In this document: piece after piece, positions 1-10,896 of the stretch | How positions within the stretch are numbered: the stretch's first letter is position 1 | Layout of the letters: each line of letters opens with the position of its first letter | Source of the DNA: Isoetes taiwanensis | Lineage: Eukaryota; Streptophyta; Lycopodiopsida; Isoetales; Isoetaceae | Length of the DNA: 64,000 nt | Assembly: GCA_021234155.1 (NCBI GenBank) | Contig: JAJEKV010000030.1 | Location: 4,134,050 to 4,198,049, forward strand | Reading direction: 5' to 3' | Made by a program: the position numbers and the translations under genes | Notes under the pieces: model-generated | What the model saw: only the letters and a program-made list of their open reading frames with translations | The model's database searches: none | What the model was told of the DNA's origin: nothing

Positions 1-2
1 CA

Positions 3-1369
3 CCGACGGCAGACGCCACGCTCTCGCCCGAGCAAGCACACGTCTACGAAGCGATCACGAGAGAAGCGCACGGGTTCCACGTCATATCGGGCACGCCGGG
101 ATCCGGAAAGACCTTCCTCACGAGACGCATGATACATCACTTCATCAGCAACGGGAAAGCGGTGCTGGCCACCGCGACCACCGGGATGGCCGCATCAAAG
201 CTGTGGAGGGGGCAACCATCACAGACTACCAATTCGCAATCCCGTAAGGTGCAAACCCGAAACACTTAAAAAATGCGCTTAACGCTGCCCTTCGTTGTGC
301 AGTTAAAAAGCAATGGCCGAACAAAATCAGGCACACGGACGTGAGGTACCAACAGATCCAGGCGTTCCAGGTCCTCATCATCGACGAGATGTCGAAGCTC
401 ACGTTCGCCAACCTCAACATGATACTCAGGCAAATAGAAGAAGTGACGATGCAGCTTACGAGCGAGTTCCTGCGAACGCGGGCGATAATCCTCGTCGGCG
501 ACCACGCCCAGCTCCCTCCCATATGCAAGCACAAAAAGAGGGACGTCGACAACGTCTGCAAGCTGTGCACCCTCGTCAACAGCCCCCACTTCGTGCGAGC
601 GAAGAAGTACCACTTGACGCAGTCCATTAGGCATGCCTCCGACCCGGAGTACGTCACCTTCCTCAACGCCATAAGCGAGAGGCCGCCGACCCAGGCCGAG
701 CTCGCGCAAACGCTGGGGCCCCACATCATCGGCGAGGAGGAGGCGCCAAAGATCGATCGAAACACCCGCAGGTTGCTGCACCCACCACCGTGACGCCCGA
801 CATTACAACGCTGATGGCTATGATCAAGATGTTCCCCAAATAACGGTCCACAAGGTACTTAATGCAAACCAACGCGACGCCTTGTAAGGCGGGATGAGCA
901 ACCGACCGGCGACCCGGGCGTTCCACCAGATACCTTACGTCGCCGTGGGATGCATGGTCCTAATCGTCACCAACATCGACATACTGGGAGAAGTGGTCAA
1001 CGGAACGGCGGGAACAGTCGCATACGTAGAGATCGACGAGCAGACGAGGGAAGCGACAGGCATCACGGTCCACATCGACGACTCCCTCCACCACATGCAC
1101 ATCGCTTAACGCCGGTCGAAAGTACATGTGCACGGGGGCCCAGAACCATCTTCAAGAAGACGTTCCCGCTCGCGCTCGCGTACGCCATGACGGGACACAA
1201 GAGCCAGAGCTCCACGATAGAAGGCAACGCGATCATGGTCGTGAGGAGGGCGTTCACGCCTGGGCTGTTGTACGTGATGCTCTTGCGGATCAAAGACAGG
1301 AAGCAACTGTCGATCGTGTCGCCGATCACGACGACGGACTTCCAGCCAAACAAGACGATGCAAATGTAG
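3..1369 (+). pseudogene. PIF1-like DNA helicase, 5'-truncated by window, degraded
   Basis: A superfamily 1 helicase of the PIF1 family, known to unwind DNA and found both in host genes and in Helitron transposons. Reading from base 3 gives a Walker A motif GTPGSGKT at 90-113 and ATATTGMAA shortly after. The frame then breaks near 200. From 341 to 793 a second frame gives Walker B (IIDEMS) and VGDHAQLPPI. From 894 to 1369 further frames give GCMVLIVTNID, VVNGTAGTV, AYAMTGHKSQ and FTPGLLYVMLLRI, the helicase C-terminal motifs. At least four frame breaks or stops separate these pieces, so it is not functional as written. The coding part is visibly richer in GC and CG than the AT-rich DNA around it, which could mean a separate origin. 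No Rep/HUH domain is visible before it because the window starts here. It could be a Helitron helicase or a free-standing PIF1 gene. Confidence 0.8.
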
Positions 1370-1370
1370 C

Positions 1371-1740
1371 CGGTTCAAAACGTGCCGCAATCAACAGGTC
1401 AATAATTCACAGCTTTCCACTGAATTTCTATGGTGTTACACCATCGAAGCACAATACATTTGAAAACATAATTTTTCTCTTCTTTCTTTCACGCATAAAA
1501 GTTGTATAATTATTGAGCATCTCTATTATTTACCGTTTTTTTTTTTCCCCCGGTTTTAAACGTGCCGCAATCAAGAGGTCAATAATTCACAGCTTCGCAT
1601 TGAATTTCTATCGTGTTACACCATCGAAGCACAATACATTTGAAAACATAATTTTGCTCTTCAACGTTCCTTCTGTCCCTTATTTTCTTACTCATAAAAA
1701 TAGTATAATTATTGAGCATCACTATTATTTACCGTTTTTT
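1371..1740. repeat. Two-unit tandem repeat, period about 180 bp
   Basis: Unit 1 (1371-1550) and unit 2 (1551 to about 1740) begin with the same cggttyaaaacgtgccgcaa block and share 'cactgaatttctat', 'gtgttacaccatcgaagc' and 'tattgagcatc'. They differ by scattered substitutions and by a short T/C run. The repeat sits directly after the helicase stop and is conserved in copy 2 (about 40,935-41,300), so it predates the duplication. Confidence 0.85.
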
Positions 1741-2047
1741 GATACCTTCAAACTTTTGATTGCAATCGACAAGATCCTAAGCTATGCAATCACGAAAACA
1801 CGGGATGTTCCTTGCAGAATATTAGCATTCCATTGGTGCCATTGTAGGTCTCAGCTGATATCTATGAACATACTAGCACACATTAATATTTTCTAATCTT
1901 TTCCAATACCTCAACCCTGCCCTTCTGCTAGTTTTTTCCCACTAATCTTATATATAGGAAGATAATGATGCAAGAAAATTTCTGTTTTGAAACAAAAGAT
2001 GGAGCTGGAAATTACAGAGTTGAAAAATATGGAAGGAGCAGGACAGC

Positions 2048-2470
2048 AATTGTTGAATATGATAGTGTGTACCAGTGTGTATCTGTGTGGTTGCGGGTTT
2101 TTAAAATGCAAAGCATCCAAATTAGAATGCATATCCATATTTATAGAGGATGATTGATAGAAGATCCAAAGAACATAGAGATAAAAGGCAAAAAGATGGA
2201 TTGCGATTCTTACTGGAGCAAACTGCCCCGATTTTTATCAAGAACAATCGTGCAAAAACTGTCTCAAGGTCGTTTATTTCAGAGAAGCCCAGATTGGGCA
2301 AAGACAGAATCAAAACATGGAGACAGTTGGCTATTTGAAAGCAGCTCAAAACAAGTCAAGATTGAGCTGAAGCCAAAATTAAAAAAAAAAATGAAAAATC
2401 TACTATTAAAATTAAATCTTTATGACAAACAAGCATAGTAAAATGAACATTGTCTTCTAAAATAATTAGC
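2048..2470 (-). pseudogene. 3' end of an F-box-type gene, cut off by a Helitron
   Basis: Bases 2470-2420 on the minus strand encode the last codons ANYFRRQCSFYYACLS followed by TAA. Bases 2419-2048 look like 3' untranslated sequence. The same block recurs at 28,389-28,808, where it is joined directly to the upstream part of the F-box gene. The upstream part in this copy lies 6.5 kb away at 8,951-10,043. I infer that a Helitron inserted inside the final codons. This piece carries no start and cannot be expressed alone. Confidence 0.75.
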
Positions 2471-2471
2471 A

Positions 2472-2499
2472 CTAGTTATAGTGCCCGGCGTTGCCGGGC
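2472..2499 (-). other. Helitron 3' terminus (hairpin plus CTAG)
   Basis: On the minus strand the sequence reads GCCCGGCAACGCCGGGC (7-bp stem, AAC loop), then seven bases, then CTAG and a host T. This matches the known structure of plant Helitron 3' ends: a short GC hairpin about ten bases before CTRR. Copy 2 has an identical terminus at 42,027. Confidence 0.85.
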
Positions 2500-3113
2500 T
2501 TTAGTAATAATTTGAAGAGGGCGTTTGGTGGAACTACATTAATAAGTGTAAACAACCATCTGTAGAAAATTATAGATTCGATCTCGATTGAACTATAGAA
2601 TTTTAAAGTACATTGGTTTAGTTTATATGATGCTTCTACCGAAATGATTTTATGGTTAGGGCAAGCTTTAGGGAACGTATATGTAGAATTGGTGTATCTA
2701 TTTTGATACACATTTTTTTAGTTATACGTCTCCTATGGCACAATGTCATGCCCTATATGACGTACCTTCATTAAAAAATATAGAAAGATACATGTTATTT
2801 CATGAGGATGTACAGTTTATATGGTAGTCTTACAAATTACGAAGGGGAATGATATGGCAATTGCACCCTCGTAATTAACTCTTTGCTTGTGTTAAGAAGT
2901 CGAGGTGTCCGATGAGAATAGTTTGTCTCGGATATTATGTGGAAGCGGGGTATAGAACGTTGCGTATTTGCATAATGTTATGCTTTTAAATTCCAATCTA
3001 AGCATTTAAAATCCAATCTAGTTGAAGTGTTAGTTTCAGTTACACCTAGGAATTTAGGTGGAGGGTGGGAGGCATGGATTTGTAGATGGTAGATGCCTAG
3101 GCCTGTATTGGGT

Positions 3114-4229
3114 ATGTCATACATTGTCCCGCCATATCAGGCATATTGAATCCTTGCATATATGACCATGCCGGATGTATCAAGAAGAGGACACATTATT
3201 GTAACACAACACATTATGATTTTTTTCATATGACCCAAATGCACATCAATGCCATCTCTGCCACTTTATTTGATACAGAGGCAAGAATTCAAATCAAATA
3301 TCTAGTCGTCTAAAAAGTATAGAGAATATCTAGTCCTCTAAAAAGTATAGCACCTGATGAACAAATAGCACCTAAATTTTCCATGCGAACCTTGATGAAC
3401 ATATAGCACCTGAATTTTCCATGCAAACCTTTAATGTTTCTCATAACTTAGGGATAGGCATCGAGTGCACACACTTTTCTCTCAAGTGCATTAATCAGAA
3501 TGAGCCTTATGGGAAATAGATCAAATAAAAGACTACACATCCCAATAGATAACAATAGATTATATTTTTTATATGGGATTTGTTGAAGATCATGGGGCAC
3601 AACAAAAAAAGACAGATGAGCAAAAAGAACTATTTACCATCAACAAAACCTTTTATGAAATGCAACCGAAAATTGCTTACATGTTTCTCAATTAGTTGTA
3701 AAACGATGGGGGGCGAGGGAAAAGAGGATTGAACTAACTATTGTATACAATTGGTGAACTTAAATGTATAGGATTTGTGGATCTTTAGTATCCTTGTCAA
3801 ATTCATAGCCATTTTTGTAACAATCTTTAGTTAGGTGGTAGAAATATTTGTGGTGAATTGCAGACTATTTGTAGACCCTTTAATGCAAGATAGAAAATAA
3901 ACCAAAGAAGCATTCAAAATCATGGCAAGATACTATTTTTTTTCATGAACTGGTGTCAAATATATGTTATTAAGGCAAAGATATTACTCTAAATCTACAT
4001 GCAACCATAACCGAGGGAAATGAACAGATCATGCGCATTCGGACCACAAATTTTCTACAACACTATCCCGAAATTGAACAAAATATGTCTAGTCTTCAAA
4101 AGGATATGGTTATGTAATATAACATTACCATTATGTAATATAGCATTAAAACTTCCTGCCTAGTAGTACCCATCTCTGCAAAGTCGGTAACTCCATAATG
4201 CAACTTTTAAGTTGCTTGCTATAAGCTGA
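3114..4229. other. Segment present only in copy 1 (about 1.1 kb)
   Basis: Copy 2 joins the equivalents of 3,113 and 4,230 directly at about 42,668, sharing only 'ta' at the junction. The segment has no terminal inverted repeats or obvious target duplication, so a deletion in copy 2 is more likely than an insertion in copy 1. It contains short direct repeats: 'tctagtcstctaaaaagtat' near 3,301 and 3,329, and 'tgatgaacawatagcacct' near 3,356 and 3,392. I see no gene in it. Confidence 0.75.
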
Positions 4230-4766
4230 TAGGCTCATGGTTAGTAACATGCCACTTGCATCATTGTTACAATTGGAAAAAAATCACATGCTCAAATGTT
4301 GCAAATTCTCTCAAATGTAATCAAGCAAATACTGTTAAACTCTCTTAAAGTCATTCTAGTTTACACCTAATGTACATAACTTTAGTCTATAATTCACAAA
4401 GATGTGTTACTCAACAACATTCATTCTGCAATCACAAAAATGTTTCACTCAATGAATGCGAACCTGCTAAAAGTTTTCACAAAGTGATAGGCCTAGGAAG
4501 AATGGAACTGCAAACTTTAATAAAAGTAAACTTCAAGGTTTCAGGTTAGAATAGTGCTTCCATGATCAATCGACTAACTTATATTAGGCAGAATCTTGAA
4601 AATAAAGAAAATAATAAGGTGCAGAGTAAAAATACCTAGATCCATGGGAAAAAAGGCATATCTATATGCCATTAAATAAAGGCATTTAAAAATTGGTTGA
4701 GATCTTCTCGCAAAAAGAACTCAAATGGGGCTGCAAAAGATATTGCCTATATCCCACAAAGATGCA

Positions 4767-4851
4767 ATCAGGAATGCCTGACACGCCCATGTAAGATAGT
4801 TGTTAGTAATCAGGAACGCCTTGACACGCCCATGTAAGATAGTTGTTAGTT
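4767..4851. repeat. 42-bp direct repeat, two units
   Basis: Two adjacent units share 'gacacgcccatgtaagatag' and 'ttgttagt' with a one-base length change between them (atcaggaatgcc versus atcaggaacgcct). It lies inside the Helitron and is kept in copy 2 near 43,203-43,287. Confidence 0.85.
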
Positions 4852-5045
4852 TTTTGATGAGTAGCCATAGAACAAACCTATATTTGATATTTCCATATCT
4901 GTTACTTATCCAAATAGTCAACACAATTACTTAGAGAAACCCAAGTGGGAAAATTCACACTTACAGCAAGGATATTGTACCGTTTTGGAGTTGGATCTAC
5001 AATATATATACACATTAAAATTAGCAAGTAATAAAACTCTACTGC

Positions 5046-5834
5046 TCACATTTTGATAAAACTTACATATTGCAACTTTCTTGCTTCATTCGCTATCCTA
5101 GACAGGGCTTCTGGGAGGTTTTTTGTTTGCTGCTCATTCCAGAACTTCTTTTCCTTGTTCAAAAGCTGGAGGTTTTCTGGTATGGACTTTCTTATAGTTG
5201 GCATTCTCTTTCCCCCTTCCCTTGGGAATAACTTGCTGTAATATGTCAAAGGTCTATGGTCTGAGAAATCTTCATATTCCGGGTGGATGCCTAATGCCCC
5301 GCCCTTCTGCGAAAACCATCTGCTTGCATAATATCTGTCCAGCCTTTCCTGCATTCCGTCCACTTTGGACTTCCATGTGAAGTAGGGGAGGTGTTGTGTG
5401 AAGTTCTCACTAAGAAAGCAATCTGCTATACCCCATGTGAAAAGAATATCATCCCATGCTCTTTGTTCCCTGTCCGTTGTTGTTATGGTCTGAGATCCTC
5501 CTATTCTATCTGCCAAATCCTCTATTTGGTTGAAGTCCCCCAGCAGAATTAGGCCATCCAGCTCTTGAGGTATTTTCATATAGAGGGCTTCCCAGAAGGC
5601 TGCCCTGTCTGCAGGAGTATGCGGGGCATAAATGTTGACTATAGCCAGAGTTTCATCGCCCAGCTCAAAGACTACAATTTGGGCCAGCCCTTTTATCAGA
5701 ATCTCATGCTTACTTATCAGACTTTCCCATCTTGGGCCAACCACCATTAATGTGCCTCTACTCGGCCTTACATTGTAAATCTCTGCTGGGTTCCAGAAGT
5801 GGGTCCCTGAGGAGATTTTCCTTCTCTCTGTCCA
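5046..5834 (-). pseudogene. LINE endonuclease (APE-type) fragment inside the Helitron
   Basis: The minus-strand frame encodes part of an exonuclease-endonuclease-phosphatase domain of non-LTR retrotransposons, which nicks target DNA. Visible motifs are IVNIYAPHTP, ILLGDFNQIEDL and, near the end, DFSDHRPLTYY, the family's catalytic GDFN and SDH signatures. No reverse transcriptase follows. The reading ends at a stop at 5046, just after a canonical splice donor GTAAGT on the minus strand (5066-5061). The fragment may therefore have been taken up as an exon. Copy 1 carries one extra T near 5,751 that breaks the N-terminal frame. Copy 2 (43,482-44,282) lacks it and reads 266 residues. Confidence 0.8.
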
Positions 5835-6006
5835 GGCCCCTGAACGTCTAGCTTAAGATGCAACTTTTGTATGAGTGATGTACATATGCATTGCTCCTGG
5901 ACTCTTGTGATAGTGCTAGTTCAAAACAACAAATTGTATAATAAATATATAGTGCGATATGAATTGAACATGCTCATGAATAGATTGTAGGACTACAAAT
6001 GAATAC

Positions 6007-6840
6007 CTTTTGAACACGGCCTGAGATGGTCACCAGCATAAATATTTGGCCATTCAGAAGCATCATGCTGCATTGCTTTTAAATGACCTGCAAGTAGGTT
6101 AATCATTCATAACTTTTGTGTCAAATTTTCCATCCAGATTTAAAGCATCCAGATTGCAAACCAACTGCCAAGTACCTGTGAGAATTGACAACCGAAATAT
6201 ACTCAAAGCCCGAGGGGCCTGCAAGCTTCACAGAGGGAAATGACCTAGGAATCACAGCTAGCTCTCCAGATCTTATCTCCCTTTCCAGGGCTCTCTCGCC
6301 ATTGTTCCTCACTATTTCAAGCTTTCCAGTTCTTCTAGTCACGTGGATGACTTGGTGACCATTGTGAAAATAATTTGGAGCAATCATGGCACCCTGCATC
6401 ATCAAAACAGCCATAAGTCCTACTAAAAAATTAAAAACAACAAAATACTAAAACTCAAATTTTACCGTCTCAAGCTTCACACAATAGCCTCCAAGCCCAA
6501 CATGAGCCAGAACTGGAATCTTCTGACTACTCAGTTCCCTGAAATCCCCTCCTTGATGCACTCGCAGTTCTGGATATGCATCGCCCAACGATACAGCAAC
6601 CTAGCAGAAGCACCTGCAATTGGGCCAGCCCCTGAAGAGGCCAGTTCCCTCATCTGCCTCCTCTTTTCCTCAGATAGTAGCATAATTCCTTCCTCTTGTT
6701 GACCCTGTAGCAACCTCTCCATAGTCTCTCTTCCTATGTTCCATGCATGAGCAAGGATTTCCACTGAGAAACCCCTGATCAAAGCCTTGAAGGACTCTTT
6801 CCTCCTCTCTCCTCAGTTTGCTCTTGCTCCTCATCTCTAG
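6007..6840 (-). pseudogene. Legumin-type (11S globulin-like) cupin gene fragment, three exons
   Basis: Minus strand. Exon A (6840-6466) encodes a linker (ALIRGFSVEILAHAWNI, ETMERLL) and the start of a C-terminal cupin. Exon B (6393-6176) encodes GAMIAPNYFHNGHQVIHVTR, GKLEIVRNNGE, GELAVIPRSFPSVKLAG and GFEYISVVNS, a good match to the second barrel of legumin-like seed globulins and related cupins. Exon C (6087-6007) is less certain. Introns of 72 bp (6394-6465) and 88 bp (6088-6175) keep GT and AG borders, which shows capture at the DNA level, not through RNA. No first barrel is present, so it is a partial copy. Copy 1 is frameshifted near 6,565-6,590, whereas copy 2 (44,433-45,254) reads through this part. 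A storage function cannot be claimed for the fragment. Confidence 0.7.
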
Positions 6841-8936
6841 AACGGGTTCCCAAGATAGAGAATGCCTATAAAAATCATAGAAGTATTGTTCAAAACCTAA
6901 AAGAAGAATTTAAATCATCAACAAATGAGTCAACTAACATCCTTAGAATCACAAATTAAAGCAATGAAACCAAGGATGAATATCCCAAGGATAAGTCAAG
7001 TGTTAAACCAAGGATGAACATCCCAAACATATAATAATATAATCAAGTCAAATTGTTTCAGTCGAGTCAAAAATATACCAGCAAAATAAATTGGCTATAG
7101 GCATCAAATCACACACTGGTAAATAAACTGGTAAGGATGAGCATCCCAAACATTGAATTAAGCCAAGTCATAACAAACGCCCAACAAAAGAAACCAACAA
7201 ACTGGTCTATTGTCTCCCAGGTTTCATAAATCAACAAAAATAGAACAGAACATCATATTCAAAAATAAGGAAAGCTGACACAGCTTACGCGAAATCGCTC
7301 TCCTTGTGCCCTCCTTCGGCTTTGAAGATGCCCTATTGAAATAAGCTGAGTATCGTTCCTTCCACTATTATAAAACCATGTAGTGAACAATGCCTTCACA
7401 AAGGAGCCATCACTTTTCTTCTCAATTTTGGTCTACAAAATCATGAAGAATAATAATTCTAGTGCCATAATCAACAAAGCAACTAAAAGGATAAATAATG
7501 CTAGTGCCATAATCAACAAATCAACTAATGGTTTGTATATACATGTGGAAGCTTTTAACTTTTCAGAAAACAATCAAGTTCCATAGAATCAGTCAAGCTA
7601 AATAATCACCTCGAGACTGCTCGAACCCTGAGCTGAATCATGAGAAACAAAATGGCTGCATCACGTAAATGGCTGCAGCACACGATGTAGCATTGAACTG
7701 ACATGATTGTCCAATGGAGAAAAGAATGACCAGAGTTAGTCGTGGGGATTCAAACTGCAGCTTCTTGTGCCTTGTAAAAGCTGCATTTTCAAAATGTTTC
7801 AGACTTCAAATCAAGAGAAGATCAAAACCTGGCAATTCAAACTCCCATCACAAAGCTACAACCAGCCTTTACACAAAAATATTCACACAAAAACCAATGA
7901 GGCATGTTGACAATAAGACAAAAACCAGACTTCCAGCAACTCCTGACTCCAAGCTGCTAGAAATAGAAGGTAATACTTTGTAGCAATTACATTAGGTTTT
8001 TCCAAGCTTTTTCTTCTACTCTATCATCCACAATCGTCACACAAATATACACATACAAAAGAAAAAAAAAAAGGAGACAGTATGCTCACCATAGGAATAA
8101 TGGCCACAGATAAAACCTTGAAAGATCTAACAAATCTTATACATTACATCTGAGCAACATAATAGCAGAATCTAAAATGTGATTGAGCTTCCATATACCC
8201 TTCTACAAAAATAGGAAATAAAAGAGAGCAATAGAATAGAATATGAATTTGAGAGAGCGCAATAGAAATATGATACATACCAGAAATAGAGCTGGTTGAT
8301 CTTGCCTTTGAATTCCTTAAATTTCCTTATCAAAACTGCCGATGGCATCAGAAAAGATCTGTTGAATCAGACAAAATATGATGCTAAATAAAAAGGAGAC
8401 AGAGATAAGATAGCTAAAACTTAATCATAATGCAGAAGGCAGTACCTCTGCAATTCAATCTTGTGGACATCAATTATTTGGAAGAACAATTGGAGCGGCC
8501 ATCTTATGCAGATCAATAGCATCACCGGAATATTTGCTAAAGCAAGGGCACAATATTTGGGAGTTCGGCGGGACATGCTCACTCAAAACCTTTTACCTGG
8601 CAGTCCAAATCCGACCGAACTCATGCTGCAGAACACCAGGAATTTTTTTGAAGTCGATTACGTGGCCTCCTTGCCATGCAGTCTCGGCCAAAAGAATGAA
8701 GTCTAAACCCCCAATCAAAGTAAAAGGAAAAATGCTCGATTTTTGGAAGATCGAAGTTTTGTTTCCGGCGTTCAAAATTCCCAAAATCTTAGAAAATCGG
8801 GCTAAAAAAATTCCAAAAATATTTTTCATCAGACCGGAAAAAGCCAAATTAACAAGATTATTTATTATTTATATTTATTTATATTTATAATTTATATTTA
8901 TATCTATAAGAGGGACGAAAAACCCATCATGTTTCT
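6841..8936. other. Helitron 5' part, no recognisable gene
   Basis: The stretch is AT-rich and nearly identical in copy 2 (45,255-47,320). It contains a run of repeated phrases such as 'aaggatgaayatcccaa' near 6,973-7,030 and 7,135, 'gtgccataatcaacaaa' at about 7,461 and 7,505, and a TTTATATTTA-rich track at 8,856-8,905. Short open frames at 7,383-7,586 and 8,461-8,706 have no family features. They are probably untranslated or intron-like filler captured by the element. Confidence 0.6.
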
Positions 8937-8950
8937 ATAGAAAACGTATG

Positions 8951-10043
8951 AAGGTCATTTGATGGAGCGTCAAAGTGGCACCACAATCATAAACCACAAT
9001 TTTTTCCTTTTCAGTCCCATCACTCTGATCCAACACCGTCTTCCATAAAAGATCGTGACAACGGGTGATTGAAGACAACCAACAAACTTGATCATCGAAG
9101 TGTTGAAGCAGATGCAAGGATCTGTTTGTGAAAATATAGCCTCCATTCTCCTCACGAGCATGCCATACTTGTAACTCATTCCACATCAAAGCAACTGTTA
9201 CCATGAGGCTGCCCATGTGTTGGAATAACCTCATGTCTATCCCACCACGAGGATGGCCATATCTCTCCATTCTCCTCACAATCATGTCCATACCTATCAT
9301 ATTCTTATCTATCTCCTGAACCCCATCAGTTACCTCAAAGATAAATTTCTTTCTTGACCAAACATCTGCATCAACATTGTATATGTGTATCTCACCTAGA
9401 CAAATATCCAAAAAGTATATAGAATCTCCAATGCAGGTTTCATCTACTACATAACCTTTAATAGAATTGGCACTCCCACACCATTCCCTGCTGCTGGATC
9501 GATATATTAAAAGGGAGTTCTCTTTTCCAGGTGAATTCAGGGAGAGGATAACATCGTAACTATGACTTAATTCACCCAAGTGAACATACAAGTGTTTGAC
9601 ATAGGCACCTTGTTTGATGTTGTCCTTGGATAGATGAAGAACATCCTTAGGATGAGAAGACTGGAATGGCTCAAACAGATATATCTCATACTCTCTACCT
9701 GTATTGATACAAACACACAAGAGACCATGAGAGGATGCACACTTTATGTCATGCCTGTCATCTTCATTGTATATGTAAGTTGTAAATTCCTTAATTTCTT
9801 CCAAGACGTCTGAGCACACCATGTGCGAGGCAGATGATCAAGAATATCCACACACGAAACATCTAAGGATTTATCCAAACAGCATAGTATTTTATGATTG
9901 CATGCGGGTTTTCTTTCCCAAAAGGCATCTGAATGGATTCGTTCATACCAGTCCTTGGAAGCCATTGAGAAACAAGCCAAATCCAAAGGCTTATCTAGCA
10001 GAAGGACCGCAGACTCCAAAAGTTCGTTGTGCATGGTAACCAT
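8951..10043 (-). pseudogene. F-box-type protein gene, main part, broken
   Basis: From ATG at 10043 the minus strand encodes a probable F-box (ELLESAVLLLDKPLDLACFS, then SKDWYERIHSDAFWERK), the domain that binds SKP1 in SCF ubiquitin ligases. A long C-terminal region follows, resembling plant F-box-associated repeats (YEIYLFEPF, DVILSLNSPGKENSLLIYRS, GDSIYFLDICLGEIHIYNVD). Three lesions are visible. A one-base frameshift lies near 9,825. A 14-bp deletion near 8,985 is revealed by the copy at 28,849-28,862. A Helitron insertion separates the last 16 codons, which now lie at 2,420-2,470. The first two are shared with copy 2 (47,339-48,413). The substrate is unknown. The F-box assignment rests on weak motif similarity; the common origin of the three copies is certain. 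Confidence 0.6.
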
Positions 10044-10240
10044 ATGCTATCTTGACTTTGCTGTCTTGACTTTGCCATCGCAGAAAAAGTTCAATTAACA
10101 TAAAAATAGGAAAGCTTTACTTAGAAAAGGCTTGGACATGCTAAAAATATCTCAGATTGTTGGAAATAATCAGAATAGACTTTTGTCCATGTGCTGTCAT
10201 AGTTTGTTGTTCCACGGAACTGTACACTTATTATGTAAAA

Positions 10241-10541
10241 ACAATTTAGATAAAATTCTGCCCTCGCGTCCAGTAGCGCCATGCCACGTGGCACGCATTC
10301 AAACCCTGAAAGTGAAATATTTTCTCTGTTTCTTCCCGCGGCTGCGTTTTCTGGCTGCTCCGGCTATTTCACATACAGATCAGAGATTTACCAGGCATTC
10401 TCGACACTTTACCCAGCGATTCCGAAGATCTACCCCGCATTCTCAGGCTTTACCAGCGATTTTAAAGAGTTTTACTGTCACAGAATTTTATCTAAATTGT
10501 TTCCATGTTACAGGAATGTTGCCTAAAGCAACATTCCTGTA
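10241..10541. repeat. Nested palindromes upstream of the F-box and Rep-like genes
   Basis: A perfect 20-bp inverted repeat (ACAATTTAGATAAAATTCTG at 10,241-10,260 and its complement at 10,481-10,500) flanks about 220 bp. Just outside it, TACAGGAATGTTGC (10,509-10,522) and its complement (10,528-10,541) form a 14-bp hairpin with loop ctaaa. Between the arms lie two loose repeats of 'taccMSgcattctc' and 'tttaccMRgcgatt' (10,389-10,470). The arrangement resembles a small inverted-repeat transposon. Copy 2 has about 50 extra bases at the equivalent hairpin (about 48,900-49,000). Confidence 0.7.
10283..10292. promoter_or_regulatory. G-box-like palindrome GCCACGTGGC
   Basis: A perfect 10-bp palindrome containing CACGTG, the core bound by plant bZIP and bHLH factors. 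It lies 240 bp upstream of the F-box start (minus strand) and 600 bp upstream of the Rep-like start (plus strand). It is destroyed in the copy 2 text. Regulatory use is only inferred. Confidence 0.3.
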
Positions 10542-10896
10542 TACATAAATTTATTACATGTAAGGTTTGTAAGGTTTAGATGGTTTATGTCAGGTATTGT
10601 ACTTTTTTTAGTATGGAAATAGGGCAAAATGGAATCTTTGTTTCTCCTGTATTCATGGACGGATTTGTGCGCCCTTGGAGTGCCCAACCATGCCTAGGAT
10701 GTAGCTGAATTGATTTAGAAGATAAGACTTGCTTGGTTTGGACTCGGAAATCCCTTTACATGGCGATTTCGGGTCTGTGTGAATGTATAAAGTTGGAGCT
10801 TGGAGACGCCCCGCCAAAGATCGACCGTCATTTTCTTTCTATGTTGTGCTTTGCTTGTTCAGTGGTTAATTCCTTTGTGTTCGTTTACCATCCGCC

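Larger units (their letters stand above)
2472..8937 (-). mobile_element. Helitron with captured gene fragments, inserted in the F-box gene
   Basis: A rolling-circle transposon running right to left. Its 3' terminus is clear: a GCCCGGC/GCCGGGC hairpin then CTAG at 2472-2475, followed by the host base. Comparison with 28,809/28,810 shows the target as A^T, as expected for Helitrons. The 5' TC end is not resolved. It must lie between about 8,905 and 8,950, with TC dinucleotides on the minus strand near 8,937 and 8,909. No Rep/helicase is seen inside, so the element is non-autonomous. It carries a LINE endonuclease exon (5,046-5,834) and three cupin exons with introns (6,007-6,840), all in the same orientation as the element, as is typical of Helitron capture. 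Confidence 0.65.

Noticed and set aside
226-781. Minus-strand frames of 171-179 codons over the helicase
   Set aside because: Shadows of the plus-strand PIF1 helicase motifs; GC-rich DNA gives open antisense frames.
1526-1545. TCTCTATTATTTACC as a Helitron 5' end
   Set aside because: It lies in a 180-bp tandem repeat whose second copy reads TCACTATT, and nothing ties it to the 3' end at 20,778.
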